A stretch of 64,000 nucleotides of DNA from Halomonas litopenaei (GTDB lineage: Bacteria; Pseudomonadota; Gammaproteobacteria; Pseudomonadales; Halomonadaceae), in contig NZ_JAEKJT010000005.1 in the NCBI RefSeq assembly GCF_017303055.1, forward strand, positions 248,001 to 312,000, read 5' to 3'. This document shows, in pieces, positions 54,216 to 63,473 of this stretch. The notes beneath the pieces were generated by a model. It had not been told where the DNA came from and made no database searches. It was given only the letters and a program-made list of their open reading frames with translations. How positions within the stretch are numbered: position 1 is the stretch's first letter; every line of letters starts with the position of its first letter. The position numbers and the translations under genes were made by a program.

Positions 54216-54812
54216 TCATGGGTGTTGCTGGACCTTCAGCTTCGGCCAATGAGCAAGCCAGGCCTTTTCCTCGACGCGCTGTCGAAAAGCGTCGGCCTTG
54301 CCGCTTTTCGGGTTGAGTGTAATGGTGCCGGCGAAAAGCGGCGCCAGTCCGAAGGGGGCGATCAGTTCGATCTCTTGATCGGGTGAGAGCCTGACGCCAA
54401 CCGCTGTTTCCAGCTCCACCCAATAGCTCATGGCATCCGCGGTCGACGTATAGGGGTCGTCATGATTGCGAATGTGCATTCTTGCCTGGTTTTTGACCGA
54501 CCAAGGCAAGGGGGATTGCTGTTCAAGGAAGTGCTGGATGGCCGCGTCGCTCTTCTGACACGTCCTGGTGGGCGCGTAGTGGATGAGGTCAAGGTCGTTG
54601 AGAGGGGAGGGCGTCAGCTTGTCATGAAGCTTATCCCAGACCAGATTTCGCACAAAGCCTGCGGCTAGGCACCAATCTTCCAGGTCCAGCTCCGCCGCCA
54701 GACGGAGGGCTCGCATTCTTGATGCGTCACTGCGAAGCCACGTCCTTAGGGTGGCTTCATGATCAATGTGGCGGGTCGCGCTTTGGTATGGAAGCGCGGA
54801 TAACGTTTTCAT
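54216..54812 (-). CDS. Nucleotidyltransferase family protein (PF06042/DUF925 type)
   Basis: A 198-residue protein with the nucleotidyltransferase signatures CLAAGFVRNLVWD and LNDLDLIHY (Asp-x-Asp), and the C-terminal IELIAPFGLAPLFAGTITLN. The molecular target of this family is not known. Its start overlaps the Rieske gene stop by four bases (ATGA), so the two are translationally coupled. Confidence 0.88.
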   Translation of the reverse strand: MKTLSALPYQSATRHIDHEATLRTWLRSDASRMRALRLAAELDLEDWCLAAGFVRNLVWDKLHDKLTPSPLNDLDLIHYAPTRTCQKSDAAIQHFLEQQSPLPWSVKNQARMHIRNHDDPYTSTADAMSYWVELETAVGVRLSPDQEIELIAPFGLAPLFAGTITLNPKSGKADAFRQRVEEKAWLAHWPKLKVQQHP

Positions 54813-55183
54813 TCACCTATCACCCACCAGCCATCGTTCTCAACCACGGGTACCGGGTCCAGCGCTTCGCCCTGGGCGGGGCCGGAGATGCCTTCACCGC
54901 TGTCGAGGCGAAAGCAGGCCTGGTGATGGGTGCAGATCAGCAGTTCGCCGTCCCGACTCATTATCGTGTCGCTGCGCCCGTTCAGGGGCAGGTACTGGTG
55001 TGGGCAGGCGTTGACGTAGGCGCGCACCTCTCCGCCGGCATCACGGGCGATGATCAGAGGAAACCGACCGTTATCGCTTTCCAGGGACAGGCACTGACTG
55101 TCACCAGGGGGCAGGCGGGAGCATTCCAGCAGCACGGTACCGGCGGGTGGAGCGCTCTTGTACTGACGCCAGGCGTCGCTCAT
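54809..55183 (-). CDS. Rieske [2Fe-2S] ferredoxin-like protein
   Basis: A 124-residue soluble Rieske protein: CPHQYLPLNGRSDTIMSRDG, then ELLICTHHQACF. These two parts carry the Cys-x-His and Cys-x2-His ligands of the cluster. ATG at 55183 has AGGAG six bases upstream. It may pass electrons to an unlinked oxygenase, or act in another redox step; the coupling with a nucleotidyltransferase is unusual. Confidence 0.9.
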   Translation of the reverse strand: MSDAWRQYKSAPPAGTVLLECSRLPPGDSQCLSLESDNGRFPLIIARDAGGEVRAYVNACPHQYLPLNGRSDTIMSRDGELLICTHHQACFRLDSGEGISGPAQGEALDPVPVVENDGWWVIGE

Positions 55184-55226
55184 GACAGCTCCTGTGGAGG
55201 ATGACGGAATGATGCCGGTAGAGATA

Positions 55227-56087
55227 TCAGGGCTTGAACTCGTCAGCGTCGGGAACACGCCCGCCCAGTTGAGCGGTAATCTCGGCAGCGGTATCGCGCA
55301 CTCTTTCGCCCAGCGCGTCCAGTCGTTCATCGGGGATGCGTGCTACCGGACCCGACACCGAAATGGCGGCCAGAGGCGTGCCGAGTTCGTCATGAATGCA
55401 GGCCGCCACACAGTGCAGGCCGATGGCATGTTCCTCGCGGTCGCAGGCGTATCCACGCTGACGAATCTCGGCCATGGCGCGGCGCAGCTCCGAAGGGCTC
55501 GACAGAGTATTGACGGTAACGCGGTCCAGTCCACGTTCTGCCAGGACCCGCTCTAGATCATCATCGGGCAGCCAGGCCATCAGTGCCTTGCCCACGCCGG
55601 AGGCATGCAGCGGTGCACGAGAGCCCAGGCGGGTGATCATGCGCATCATCTGGGGGGATTCGCTCTGGGCCAGAAATACCGCGGTTGTTCCATCGCGTAC
55701 GCCCAGGTTGGCCGTTTCGCCGGTGTCTCTGGTTAGCCTGCGCAGGTAAGGGCGGCTGGTGGCAACAAAGTCGCGAGCCTCGAGAAAGCTGTTGCCGATG
55801 CGGAAGGTCTTGACGTCGATGCGCCACACGCCAAGGGTTTCGTCCTGTGTCACGAAGCCCTGGCTCAGCAGTGCCTGCAGTAACCTGTGCGTCGTAGAGG
55901 GGGCCAGGTCGGCCTGCTCGGCAATATCGGACAGGGCCAGCCCGCCGGGGCGCATGGCCAGCAGCTCCAGCAGATTGAGTCCCCGCACCAGCGACTGGCT
56001 ATGGCCTCCGCTGGTCTTGCCGGTGGCCGGTCGCCCGGCTGCTCTGCGCTTGTTCTCCGTCACCTGTCTTCTCCTGGGGCTAGCCAT
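55227..56087 (-). CDS. IclR-family transcriptional regulator
   Basis: A 286-residue regulator with a basic tail, a wHTH (LALSDIAEQADLAPSTTHRL, LLQALLSQGFVTQ) and the IclR effector domain (RLGSRAPLHASGVGKALMAW, RQRGYACDREEHAIGLHCVA, AAISVSGPVARI). IclR proteins commonly sense aromatic or short acids and glyoxylate-type ligands. Targets could be the homogentisate operon, the adjacent enoyl-CoA hydratase, or distant genes. Confidence 0.93.
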   Translation of the reverse strand: MASPRRRQVTENKRRAAGRPATGKTSGGHSQSLVRGLNLLELLAMRPGGLALSDIAEQADLAPSTTHRLLQALLSQGFVTQDETLGVWRIDVKTFRIGNSFLEARDFVATSRPYLRRLTRDTGETANLGVRDGTTAVFLAQSESPQMMRMITRLGSRAPLHASGVGKALMAWLPDDDLERVLAERGLDRVTVNTLSSPSELRRAMAEIRQRGYACDREEHAIGLHCVAACIHDELGTPLAAISVSGPVARIPDERLDALGERVRDTAAEITAQLGGRVPDADEFKP

Positions 56088-56217
56088 GAACCTGTTGCTG
56101 AAGGGCTAGCATACCTGCAGGTGCAGCGTCTTGTCGCGTTTACGGAAAACGCTTCCATAACCAGTCCTTGGGTGAAAAGTGAAGGATGAAAGGAGAACGT
56201 CGTGAGTCGAGCGCCCT

Positions 56218-57027
56218 TTATCGATGTGTCCACCGGGGGCGGCGCTTGGCGACAAAAGCGTCGATGCCCTCTGCCACATCCTCGGCCATCATGTTGGCCG
56301 CCATGACCTCCCCCGCATAGGCGTAGGCCTGGCCCAAGGGGAGTGCCCGTTGGCGGGCCAGCATCGACTTGCCGGTAAACAGCGCCACCTGGCTCTTGGC
56401 GCGCAGGTTATCCAGCAGTGCCTCAAGGCAGTCATCGAGCGCGTCGGGTTCGGCGACACGGTTGATCAATCCCCACGCCAACGCCTGCTCGGCATCGATG
56501 AAGTCACCGGTAAACAGCATTTCAGCCGCCTGCTTGGGGCCGATGTTGCGGGTCAGGGCAACGGCGGGTGTCGAGCAGAACAGACCCACGTTGATGCCAG
56601 ATACGGCGAAGCGCGCGCTGCTGGAGGCGACCGCCATGTCGCAACTCGCGACCAGCTGGCAACCCGCGGCAGTGGCCAGGCCTTGAACCCGGGCGATGAC
56701 GGGGACCGGGCAGTCCTGCAGGCGCTGCATCACCCGCGAGCATTGGGCGAACAGCTGGCGGTAGGCGTCTTCATCTTCCAGGGCGCGCATTTCCTTCAGG
56801 TCGTGGCCGGCGCAGAACGCCCGGCCATCTGCGGCGATCACCACGGCACGCAGGTCAGGGCTGGGGGAGATGGTCGTAAAGGCATCATCCAGCGCCGTCA
56901 GCATGTCCTGGGACAGTGCATTGAAGCTGGCGGGACGATTGAGGGTCAGGTGCACGATCCCGCGGTCGTCGTGGCGGACGACGGCAGCGTCGTCGTTGGC
57001 AGGTAGCGCAGAGGGTGAGGCGGACAT
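56218..57027 (-). CDS. Enoyl-CoA hydratase/isomerase family protein
   Basis: A 269-residue crotonase-fold protein with LTLNRPASFNALSQDMLTAL, FCAGHDLKEMRA (oxyanion hole), and LATAAGCQLVASCDMAVA. It is of the ECHDC3-like type that lacks one of the two usual catalytic Glu residues (the loop reads AAGCQLVA), so true hydratase activity is not assured. ATG at 57027 has GGAG about nine bases upstream. Confidence 0.9.
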   Translation of the reverse strand: MSASPSALPANDDAAVVRHDDRGIVHLTLNRPASFNALSQDMLTALDDAFTTISPSPDLRAVVIAADGRAFCAGHDLKEMRALEDEDAYRQLFAQCSRVMQRLQDCPVPVIARVQGLATAAGCQLVASCDMAVASSSARFAVSGINVGLFCSTPAVALTRNIGPKQAAEMLFTGDFIDAEQALAWGLINRVAEPDALDDCLEALLDNLRAKSQVALFTGKSMLARQRALPLGQAYAYAGEVMAANMMAEDVAEGIDAFVAKRRPRWTHR

Positions 57028-57258
57028 CGTGGTGGCTCCAACGAGGGCGAACCTGGCAAGACTAGCGCGGGAGCACCGGTTGTCGGGGCGTGCTTCGACC
57101 AAAGGGCTAGACCAAGGAACGCGATCATCGGGCGAGTGATCGAGCCCGGTGGTGATAGATCGTGAGGGAGGCCAGACCCAGAGGCTCGTGCTAGACCATG
57201 GTCAGGCGCTGCCAGGATGACGTAGATTCGTTGGCATGCCTGACGATACGGAGCCCGC

Positions 57259-57819
57259 ATGCACAATGACGAGCAACCTCCGATACCGATGAGCGGCGAC
57301 GTGCTGGCCACGCCGCGCAGCCGCCTGCGCCCCTTCGAAGCGTACGACCTGCCCGCCTTGAGCCGGCTGTTGGCCGATCCTAGGGTCATGCGTTACTCCC
57401 TCGGTGGGGCCTGCGACGTTGCGCGTAGTCAGGCATTTATCGAGGCGTGTCGTCAGACGTACAGGCAAAAGGGGTTTGGTTACTGGGCCGTGGTGCATCC
57501 GGTCTCCCGTGCCCTGATGGGGTTTTGCGGTTTCGATCACGAGACCCTGGATGGCGAGCAGGAGCTGGCGATTGGCTATCGCTATGCGGTGCGTCATTGG
57601 GGCAGGGGCCTGGCTACCGAAGTGGCGCGTGCTGTCGTCACCCATGCCTTTACGGTCACCGACAGCGAGTCATTGGTGGCGGTCATTGATCCTGCCAATG
57701 TGCCATCGACGCGAGTGGCTCAGCATGCAGGTTTCCAATGGGAAGGGATGACGACGCTGCAGGGCCAGCGCGTCAAGGTCTACCGGCGGCATCGCTACCG
57801 TGACGTCAGAAGCTGCTGA
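57259..57819 (+). CDS. GNAT-family N-acetyltransferase (RimJ/RimL-like)
   Basis: A 186-residue GNAT: SRLRPFEAYDLPALSRLLAD, GYRYAVRHWGRGLATEVARA (acetyl-CoA pyrophosphate loop) and IDPANVPSTRVAQHAGFQWE. These features fit the acetyltransf_3 group that modifies ribosomal proteins or small amines. Substrate unknown. Single gene, ended by a terminator at 57836. Confidence 0.9.
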   Translation: MHNDEQPPIPMSGDVLATPRSRLRPFEAYDLPALSRLLADPRVMRYSLGGACDVARSQAFIEACRQTYRQKGFGYWAVVHPVSRALMGFCGFDHETLDGEQELAIGYRYAVRHWGRGLATEVARAVVTHAFTVTDSESLVAVIDPANVPSTRVAQHAGFQWEGMTTLQGQRVKVYRRHRYRDVRSC

Positions 57820-57835
57820 GTCTGGACACGTGGCT

Positions 57836-57869
57836 GCACCCACGGGCCCTGGTTGGGGCTCGTGGGTGC
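57836..57869. terminator. Terminator between GNAT and NCS2 genes
   Basis: GCACCCACG(GGCCC) and (GGGGCT)CGTGGGTGC form a 9-bp perfect stem extended by a few G/C pairs, followed by TGTTTCT. It is placed to stop the GNAT transcript and, on the minus strand, the permease transcript. Confidence 0.7.
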
Positions 57870-57943
57870 TGTTTCTGCGCGGGAGAAGGATGTCGTGAGC
57901 AGGGCCGGTTCAGTTCGGTCGCTGCCGGTGATGGCGCTGAGGC

Positions 57944-59293
57944 TTAGACGTCGTCACGGAACACTCGGTCGCTTTTCGGTAGAACCAGGTTGAGGATGAT
58001 GGCGAACAGCGCACCAGGAATCAGCCCCGACTCAATGATGGCTTGAAGGTTCTCGTTCAGGTTGGCGTAAAGCCCCTCCTGGGCGGGTAGACCCACCGCG
58101 GCGGAAAGCGATACGCCGATGATGACCATGTTGCGTTTGTTGAAGTCGATGTGAGACAGCATCTTGATGCCGGCGCTGGCAATCATGCCGAACATGATCA
58201 ACACGGCCCCACCCAGCACGGAGTTGGGAATGCTGGAGACAATCGCGCCCAGCTTGGGGATGAGCCCGGCCAGCAGCAGGAAGGCACCGCCAATGGCGAC
58301 CACGTAGCGACTGACGACGCCGGTGAGGGCGACCATGCCCACATTCTGGCTGAAGCTGATCTGCGGAAAGGCGTTGAAGATGGCGGCGAACACGCTGGAG
58401 ATGCCGTCCGCCATGACACCACCGGACAGTTCCTTGGGCGTCGGCTCCCGGTCCAGGCCTCCGGCAGTGGTGCCGACAATATCACCGATGGATTCGGCGC
58501 AGGTGACGATGGCCAGCAGCACCACGGGAAGAACGGCAGCCAGATGAAACTCGATGCCGATGGCCAGGGGCACAGGAAGGGACAGCCAGTCAGCCTTGCC
58601 GATGCCTGAAAAATCAATCAAGCCAAAGCTGGTGGCCGCCACGTAACCGACGACCAGGCCGATCAACGGTGCCGTTTCGGACCAGATGCCGCGTCCATAC
58701 TGGTGCAGGCCCAAGGTGACGATCAGTACCAGGGCGCCCAGCAGCAGGTGATGGGTGGCGCCAAAGTCCGCCGCGCCGAAGCCGCCACCCCAGTAGGCAA
58801 AGCCCACCGGCATCAGCAGTGTACCCAGCATGACCACAAAGGTGCCGGTGACCACTGGCGGGAACAGAAAGCGAAAGACCGGGAGAAACAGGCCTACCAG
58901 GGCCATGGCGATACCGCCGCAGAGTGCAGCTCCGAGCGCTGCTGGCAGGCCCATGCCTACAGCGATGGGAATCAGAACCGGCACGAAGCCGAAGCTGGTG
59001 CCCATCACGATAGGCAGTCGAGCACCAATGGGGCCGATACCGAGTGACTGCACCAAGGTGGCGACACCGGCGACAAACATCGCCGCCTGGATCATGAAGG
59101 TGGTTTGATCCGCCGGCAGATCCGCAGCACCGGCAATCAGGATGGGAACGGTCACGTTGCCGACGAACATCGCCAGCACATGCTGCAAGCCAAGCGGTAT
59201 CGCCCTTCCCAGTGGCGGCATGGCATTGACGTCGTGGGTGGAGCGAACCGTGGGCCGGTCGCGGTTATCGCCAGTGGATTCTTGCGTATGCAT
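57944..59293 (-). CDS. Uracil/xanthine permease, NCS2 family
   Basis: A 449-residue permease with 12-14 membrane segments: LGLQHVLAMFVGNVTVPILI at the start, QSLGIGPIGARLPIVMGTSF, ESIGDIVGTTAGGLDREPTP and PQISFSQNVGMVALTGVVSR. The QNVG motif is typical of NCS2. ATG at 59293 with AGGAGAGG upstream was chosen over an in-frame start 25 codons earlier. Downstream of the 8-oxoguanine deaminase on the same strand (200-bp gap), which points to purines as substrate. Confidence 0.93.
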   Translation of the reverse strand: MHTQESTGDNRDRPTVRSTHDVNAMPPLGRAIPLGLQHVLAMFVGNVTVPILIAGAADLPADQTTFMIQAAMFVAGVATLVQSLGIGPIGARLPIVMGTSFGFVPVLIPIAVGMGLPAALGAALCGGIAMALVGLFLPVFRFLFPPVVTGTFVVMLGTLLMPVGFAYWGGGFGAADFGATHHLLLGALVLIVTLGLHQYGRGIWSETAPLIGLVVGYVAATSFGLIDFSGIGKADWLSLPVPLAIGIEFHLAAVLPVVLLAIVTCAESIGDIVGTTAGGLDREPTPKELSGGVMADGISSVFAAIFNAFPQISFSQNVGMVALTGVVSRYVVAIGGAFLLLAGLIPKLGAIVSSIPNSVLGGAVLIMFGMIASAGIKMLSHIDFNKRNMVIIGVSLSAAVGLPAQEGLYANLNENLQAIIESGLIPGALFAIILNLVLPKSDRVFRDDV

Positions 59294-59492
59294 GGCGGGA
59301 TCCTCTCCTGTTGTCGTTGTAGTGCCAGGCCGTCCCCTGGCCTGGGCGATGAGTCCGGTCCACCGCATCAGGTGTCAGTCCTGGTGGCTGACTGCCGTGA
59401 TGCAGCGGTGATGAACAATGGCGTTGCAAGAACGATGCCACGCAGCAGGGCTCCGTGGCGTCGGTATCGCTCTTGCCGTGTTGTCCTGCTGG

Positions 59493-60848
59493 CTAGACCG
59501 CTTGTCGAAGCCGCGCCGCCGCCTCGCCATGACGGGCCAGCAGGGACCCCAGGTCGACATCGACGGGCAGCCCGTCGACGACTCGCCAGCGGCCGGCCAC
59601 CATGACGCGATCGGCCCGATGTGCGCCGCACAGCAGTAGCGCCGCAAGCGGGTTTTCTGCGCCGGAGAAACGAGGCTCGTCCAGGCGAAACAGCGCCAGG
59701 TCCGCCTGTTGTCCAGCGTCAAGTCCGCCGATGTCGGTTCGGCCCAGGCAGCGGGCGGAGCCTTCTGTGGCCCAGCGAATCACGTCCTGGTGACGCACCT
59801 GGCTGGGGGAATAACGTAGCCTGCCGATCAGCATGGCCTGGCGCATCTCTTCGGCTAGATTGGAATGGTCCGCCGAGGCCGAGCCATCCACGGCAAGCCC
59901 TACCGGGCTTCCGGCGGCCTCCAGCTCCAGCGTTCGGCACATGCCGGAGCCCAGGACCATGTTGGAAGAGGGGCAGTGAGCGATACCGGTACCCGCCTTG
60001 CCGAGTCGGCTGACCTCGTCGTCGTTGAAGTGAATGCCATGGGCCAGCCAGGTGCGATCGCTGAGCCAGCCGGTATCTTCCAGATAATCCAGCGGACGCA
60101 TGCCGAACAGTTTCTGGCAGTAGTGGGTCTCGTCTTCGGTTTCGGCCAGGTGGGTATGCAGACGAACGTCCTTGGCCTCGGCCAGGCGGGCGCTGTCGAT
60201 CATCAGTTCGCGGCTGACCGAAAACGGGGAGCAAGGTGCCAATGCCACGGTAATCATGGCGCCATCGCCGCGCTGGTGATAGGCGTCGATCAGGCGGGTG
60301 CTCTCATCGAGAATGGTGGCTTCGTCCTGGACGACGGATTGAGGTGGCAGGCCGCCCTGATCGCGACCCACACTCATGGAGCCTCGCGTCAGCGCTGCCC
60401 GCACCCCCAGCCGATTAGCTGTCTCGACCTGTACGTCGATGGCATGTTCCAGGGCCCCGGAAAACACATAGTGATGATCCGCCACGGTGGTGCAACCGCT
60501 CATCAACAGTTCCACCATGGCGAGTTCGCTGGCCAGCGCCAGTTGAGCCTCATCCAGGTGGGCCCAGACGTCGTATAGGGTAGTGAGCCAGGGAAACAGT
60601 TCCTTGTTGAGCGCAGGCGAGTAGGCCCGTGTCAGCGTCTGGTAGAAGTGGTGATGGGTATTGACCAGTCCGGGCAGCAGCACGTGCCGGGAGGCATCGA
60701 ACACCTCGTCGACGGCTACGCTGGGCACCTGGCCCGCGCCGAGCTTCTCGACAATACGTGAGCCCTGCACCACGACGCCTGCTGTAGCGGCGGGGTCGCT
60801 GGTGGCCAGCGGCTGCCGGATCCATGTCGTGGGTGTGTGTGAATGCAT
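59493..60848 (-). CDS. 8-oxoguanine deaminase
   Basis: A 451-residue amidohydrolase that should convert 8-oxoguanine to urate. Motifs: LLPGLVNTHHHFYQTLTRAY with the zinc His-x-His, DHHYVFSGALEHAIDVQVE, LHTHLAETEDETHYC, HCPSSNMVLGSGMCRTLELE and LAVDGSASADHSNLAEEM. The family includes hydroxydechloroatrazine aminohydrolases, but the MVLGSG pattern is that of 8-oxoguanine deaminases as I know it. ATG at 60848 has AGGAGG six bases upstream; the ribosome binding site is partly in a hairpin (60849-60890). Confidence 0.92.
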   Translation of the reverse strand: MHSHTPTTWIRQPLATSDPAATAGVVVQGSRIVEKLGAGQVPSVAVDEVFDASRHVLLPGLVNTHHHFYQTLTRAYSPALNKELFPWLTTLYDVWAHLDEAQLALASELAMVELLMSGCTTVADHHYVFSGALEHAIDVQVETANRLGVRAALTRGSMSVGRDQGGLPPQSVVQDEATILDESTRLIDAYHQRGDGAMITVALAPCSPFSVSRELMIDSARLAEAKDVRLHTHLAETEDETHYCQKLFGMRPLDYLEDTGWLSDRTWLAHGIHFNDDEVSRLGKAGTGIAHCPSSNMVLGSGMCRTLELEAAGSPVGLAVDGSASADHSNLAEEMRQAMLIGRLRYSPSQVRHQDVIRWATEGSARCLGRTDIGGLDAGQQADLALFRLDEPRFSGAENPLAALLLCGAHRADRVMVAGRWRVVDGLPVDVDLGSLLARHGEAAARLRQAV

Positions 60849-60890
60849 GCATTCCTCCTTCGCGAAGCGAAGGGTTACCCAGGCAGGGTG
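60849..60890 (-). promoter_or_regulatory. Hairpins over the ribosome binding site of the 8-oxoguanine deaminase gene
   Basis: Read on the minus strand: ACCC-TGCCT-GGGT (60889-60877), then CCTTCGC-TTC-GCGAAGG (60873-60857), with AGGAGG starting inside the second stem. Such a compact fold that hides the start signal could be a riboswitch or thermosensor; the purine context makes a xanthine (NMT1-type) riboswitch thinkable, but I cannot confirm the consensus. Confidence 0.4.
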
Positions 60891-61170
60891 AGGCGCTTTC
60901 GGCATGCGGTAGTGTTCATGACACGAACCGCTGCCAGGAGCCGTCACCGCATGGCGTCTGGCCGAATACCTGGTTCAGGTGCCTTCAAGGATGGCTACCG
61001 ATGGAGGTGTGCGCGGTCTGTGTCCGACTGCACCTCCATGGAACCGACGGTGGCCGTGTACGACAGCAGATGTGCGATATGAGTGCACAGTTCTGGTACG
61101 CAATCGCTGTCAGTTATTGTGTACAAAATGGCCGTGGCCTGATGAGTTGTCAAGCCGACGCTCATAAGGG
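60891..61170. other. Intergenic region upstream of the 8-oxoguanine deaminase gene
   Basis: 280 bp between the structured leader and the 3' end of the EamA gene. It probably carries the promoter of the purine genes. No coding sequence is supported; several short frames on the plus strand lack signals. Confidence 0.45.
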
Positions 61171-62073
61171 TCAAGTGTCGCCGTGATGCCGAGCCGCCCG
61201 ACGGCGGCTCAGGCGGTCACCGAACAGATAGGCGCCAAGCGCGACGAGAATCAGCGCGGCGCCGGCCAGCATGGAGGCTGAAGGGGTCTCCTGGTTGAAC
61301 AGCATGCCAAGAGATAGCGCCAGAACCGGAGTGATCAGCGTGACCAATGCAACGCTGGCCGCGTGCAGCCGCGACAGAATGAGGTAGTAGCAGAGGAAAC
61401 CGATCAAGGAGCCAAACAGGGCGAGATAGAGCACTGCCCACAGGCCGCGGTCACTCAGGGGGATGGTCAGGGGCTCGCCACTGGCTAGCCACAGCACCAG
61501 AAAGCACGGCATGGAGCCCGCCAGGGCGCCGACGGTCTGCTCGAGAGGGTGAAGTCCCGCAGAGATGCGCTGGACCGCTATGCCGCTGCCACTGAACAGC
61601 GTGACGGCGGACAGCATCATGACCAGGGCCACCAGCTGCTGGCCGCTGCCGAGGGCGAGGCTGTCGAGAAAGACCACCGCCAGGCCTGTCACTCCCAGGC
61701 CGCAGCCAATCCAGTGCCAGCGCTTCAGCCGCGTGCTGCCCGGCAGCGCTTGCAGGATGATGCCAGAGATCAGAGGGGCCATGCCGAACATCACCGAGAG
61801 CATGCCCGATGGCAAGAACTGGGAGGCATAGTAGCTCAGCGCCATGGCGCCAAACACACCCGGAATGGCGGCGGCGTAGCTGACCAGCGCGCGGCGGTCT
61901 GTGCGCAGTGTTCTGCGCAACACCAGCAGCAGCACGATGCCGGCCACCAGCGCCAGCCCCATGCGCAGCATGACGCTGCCGATGGGGGCGCCGGCTTCTG
62001 CGCTCCATTTGATGGCGAGGGGCGTCGAGGCCCACACCAGTACCACGATCAGGTAGGCCAGTCCGGTCGGCAT
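61171..62073 (-). CDS. EamA/DMT-superfamily transporter
   Basis: A 300-residue inner-membrane protein with ten hydrophobic segments and two EamA repeats (VVLVWASTPLAIKWSAEAGA and GIAVQRISAGLHPLEQTVGA). Substrate unknown. ATG at 62073 has AAGGAT seven bases upstream. Downstream of serA on the same strand, but a hairpin lies between. Confidence 0.9.
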   Translation of the reverse strand: MPTGLAYLIVVLVWASTPLAIKWSAEAGAPIGSVMLRMGLALVAGIVLLLVLRRTLRTDRRALVSYAAAIPGVFGAMALSYYASQFLPSGMLSVMFGMAPLISGIILQALPGSTRLKRWHWIGCGLGVTGLAVVFLDSLALGSGQQLVALVMMLSAVTLFSGSGIAVQRISAGLHPLEQTVGALAGSMPCFLVLWLASGEPLTIPLSDRGLWAVLYLALFGSLIGFLCYYLILSRLHAASVALVTLITPVLALSLGMLFNQETPSASMLAGAALILVALGAYLFGDRLSRRRAARHHGDT

Positions 62074-62166
62074 CAGGCATCCTTGTGAAGCGCTCAGCGG
62101 GGAGAGATCAGGATAGGTCTTGTTGGCATGAAATGTCGTCTGTCGCTCATCCTGGGACGACAGCAA

Positions 62167-62196
62167 GACGCCGCCCTCCCGAAGGAGCGCGGCGTC
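62167..62196 (-). terminator. Hairpin after serA
   Basis: GACGCCGC-C-CTCC-CGAA-GGAG-C-GCGGCGTC is an almost perfect 13-bp stem, 27 bases past the serA stop. It likely ends serA transcription. Confidence 0.65.
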
Positions 62197-62222
62197 GTCG
62201 AGCTGGAACAGCGTCCGGCGGC

Positions 62223-63473
62223 CTAGTCGGCGTAGTTGGTCTCGGAATAGAGGACCCGGGTACGCAGGGTGTGATTGACCTCGCGCAGCGCCTCCAGGGC
62301 CTGGGGGCCATAGGCCTTGTCCACATCGATGACCACGTAGCCGACCTTTTCATTGGTTTGCAGGTACTGGCCGGAAATGTTGATGTCATTTTCGGACAGC
62401 ACGCGGTTGATCTCGGACATCACGCCAGGCACGTTCTCGTGGATGTGCAGCAGGCGGTGCTTGTCCGGATGGGCCGGCAGGGCCACCTCGGGGAAGTTGA
62501 CCGAGGTGATGCTGGTGCCATTGTCGGAGAAGGTCACCAGCTTCTCAGACACTTCGACGCCGATGTTTTCCTGGGCTTCCAGGGTGGAGCCGCCGATGTG
62601 CGGGGTAAGAATGACGTTCTCCAGACCCCGCAGCGGGCTTTCGAAGATGTCGTCGTTACCCTTCGGCTCGACCGGGAAGACATCGATGGCGGCGCCATTG
62701 AGGCGGCCTTCCTTGATGGCCTCGGCCAGCGCCTCGATCACCACCACGCTGCCGCGGGCGGCATTGATCAGGATGGCGCCAGGCTTCATCAGGCTGATCT
62801 GCTCTTCGCCGATCATCCAGCGCGTGGACGGCAGGTCCGGCACGTGCAGGCTGACCACATCGGAGCGGGCCAGCAGCTCCTCCATACTGGCGACCTGGCG
62901 AGAATTGCCCATCGCCAGCTTGGTGATGACGTCGTAGTAGATGACGTCAAAGCCAAGCGCTTCTGCCAGTACCGACAGCTGCGACCCGATGCTGCCATAG
63001 CCGACGATGCCCAGGGTCTTGCCACGAGCCTCGTGGCTGTTCTTGGCACTTTTCAGCCAGCCGCCCTGGTGGGCGCGCGCATTCTTTTCGGGAATACCGC
63101 GCAGCAGCATGATCGCTTCGGCCAGCACCAGTTCCGCCACCGAGCGAGTATTGGAGTAGGGCGCATTGAATACCGGGATGCCGCGTACCAGTGCCGCACC
63201 CAGGTCGACCTGGTTGGTGCCGATGCAGAAACAGCCAACCGCGACCAGCTTTTCGGCTGCCGCGAACACCCGCTCATTGAGCTGAGTGCGGGAGCGGATA
63301 CCGATGAAGTGCACGTCCCGGATCTTCTCGATCAGCGTGGCCTCGTCCAGCGAGGTCGGCAGATGCTCGATGTTGGTGTATCCGGCATTGAGAAAATTGT
63401 CCACTGCACTCTGGTGGACGCCCTCGAGCAGCAGGATCTTGATCTTGCTTTTGTCCAGGGACGTTTTGGCCAT
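62223..63473 (-). CDS. serA: D-3-phosphoglycerate dehydrogenase
   Basis: First enzyme of serine synthesis, 416 residues like E. coli SerA (410). It has the Rossmann motif LGIVGYGSIGSQLSVLAEAL, NAPYSNTRSVAELVLAEAIM, INAARGSVV, the catalytic HIGGSTLEAQENIG, and a C-terminal ACT domain (about 340-416, HENVPGVMSEINRVLSENDI) for serine feedback. Monocistronic. Confidence 0.97.
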   Translation of the reverse strand: MAKTSLDKSKIKILLLEGVHQSAVDNFLNAGYTNIEHLPTSLDEATLIEKIRDVHFIGIRSRTQLNERVFAAAEKLVAVGCFCIGTNQVDLGAALVRGIPVFNAPYSNTRSVAELVLAEAIMLLRGIPEKNARAHQGGWLKSAKNSHEARGKTLGIVGYGSIGSQLSVLAEALGFDVIYYDVITKLAMGNSRQVASMEELLARSDVVSLHVPDLPSTRWMIGEEQISLMKPGAILINAARGSVVVIEALAEAIKEGRLNGAAIDVFPVEPKGNDDIFESPLRGLENVILTPHIGGSTLEAQENIGVEVSEKLVTFSDNGTSITSVNFPEVALPAHPDKHRLLHIHENVPGVMSEINRVLSENDINISGQYLQTNEKVGYVVIDVDKAYGPQALEALREVNHTLRTRVLYSETNYAD

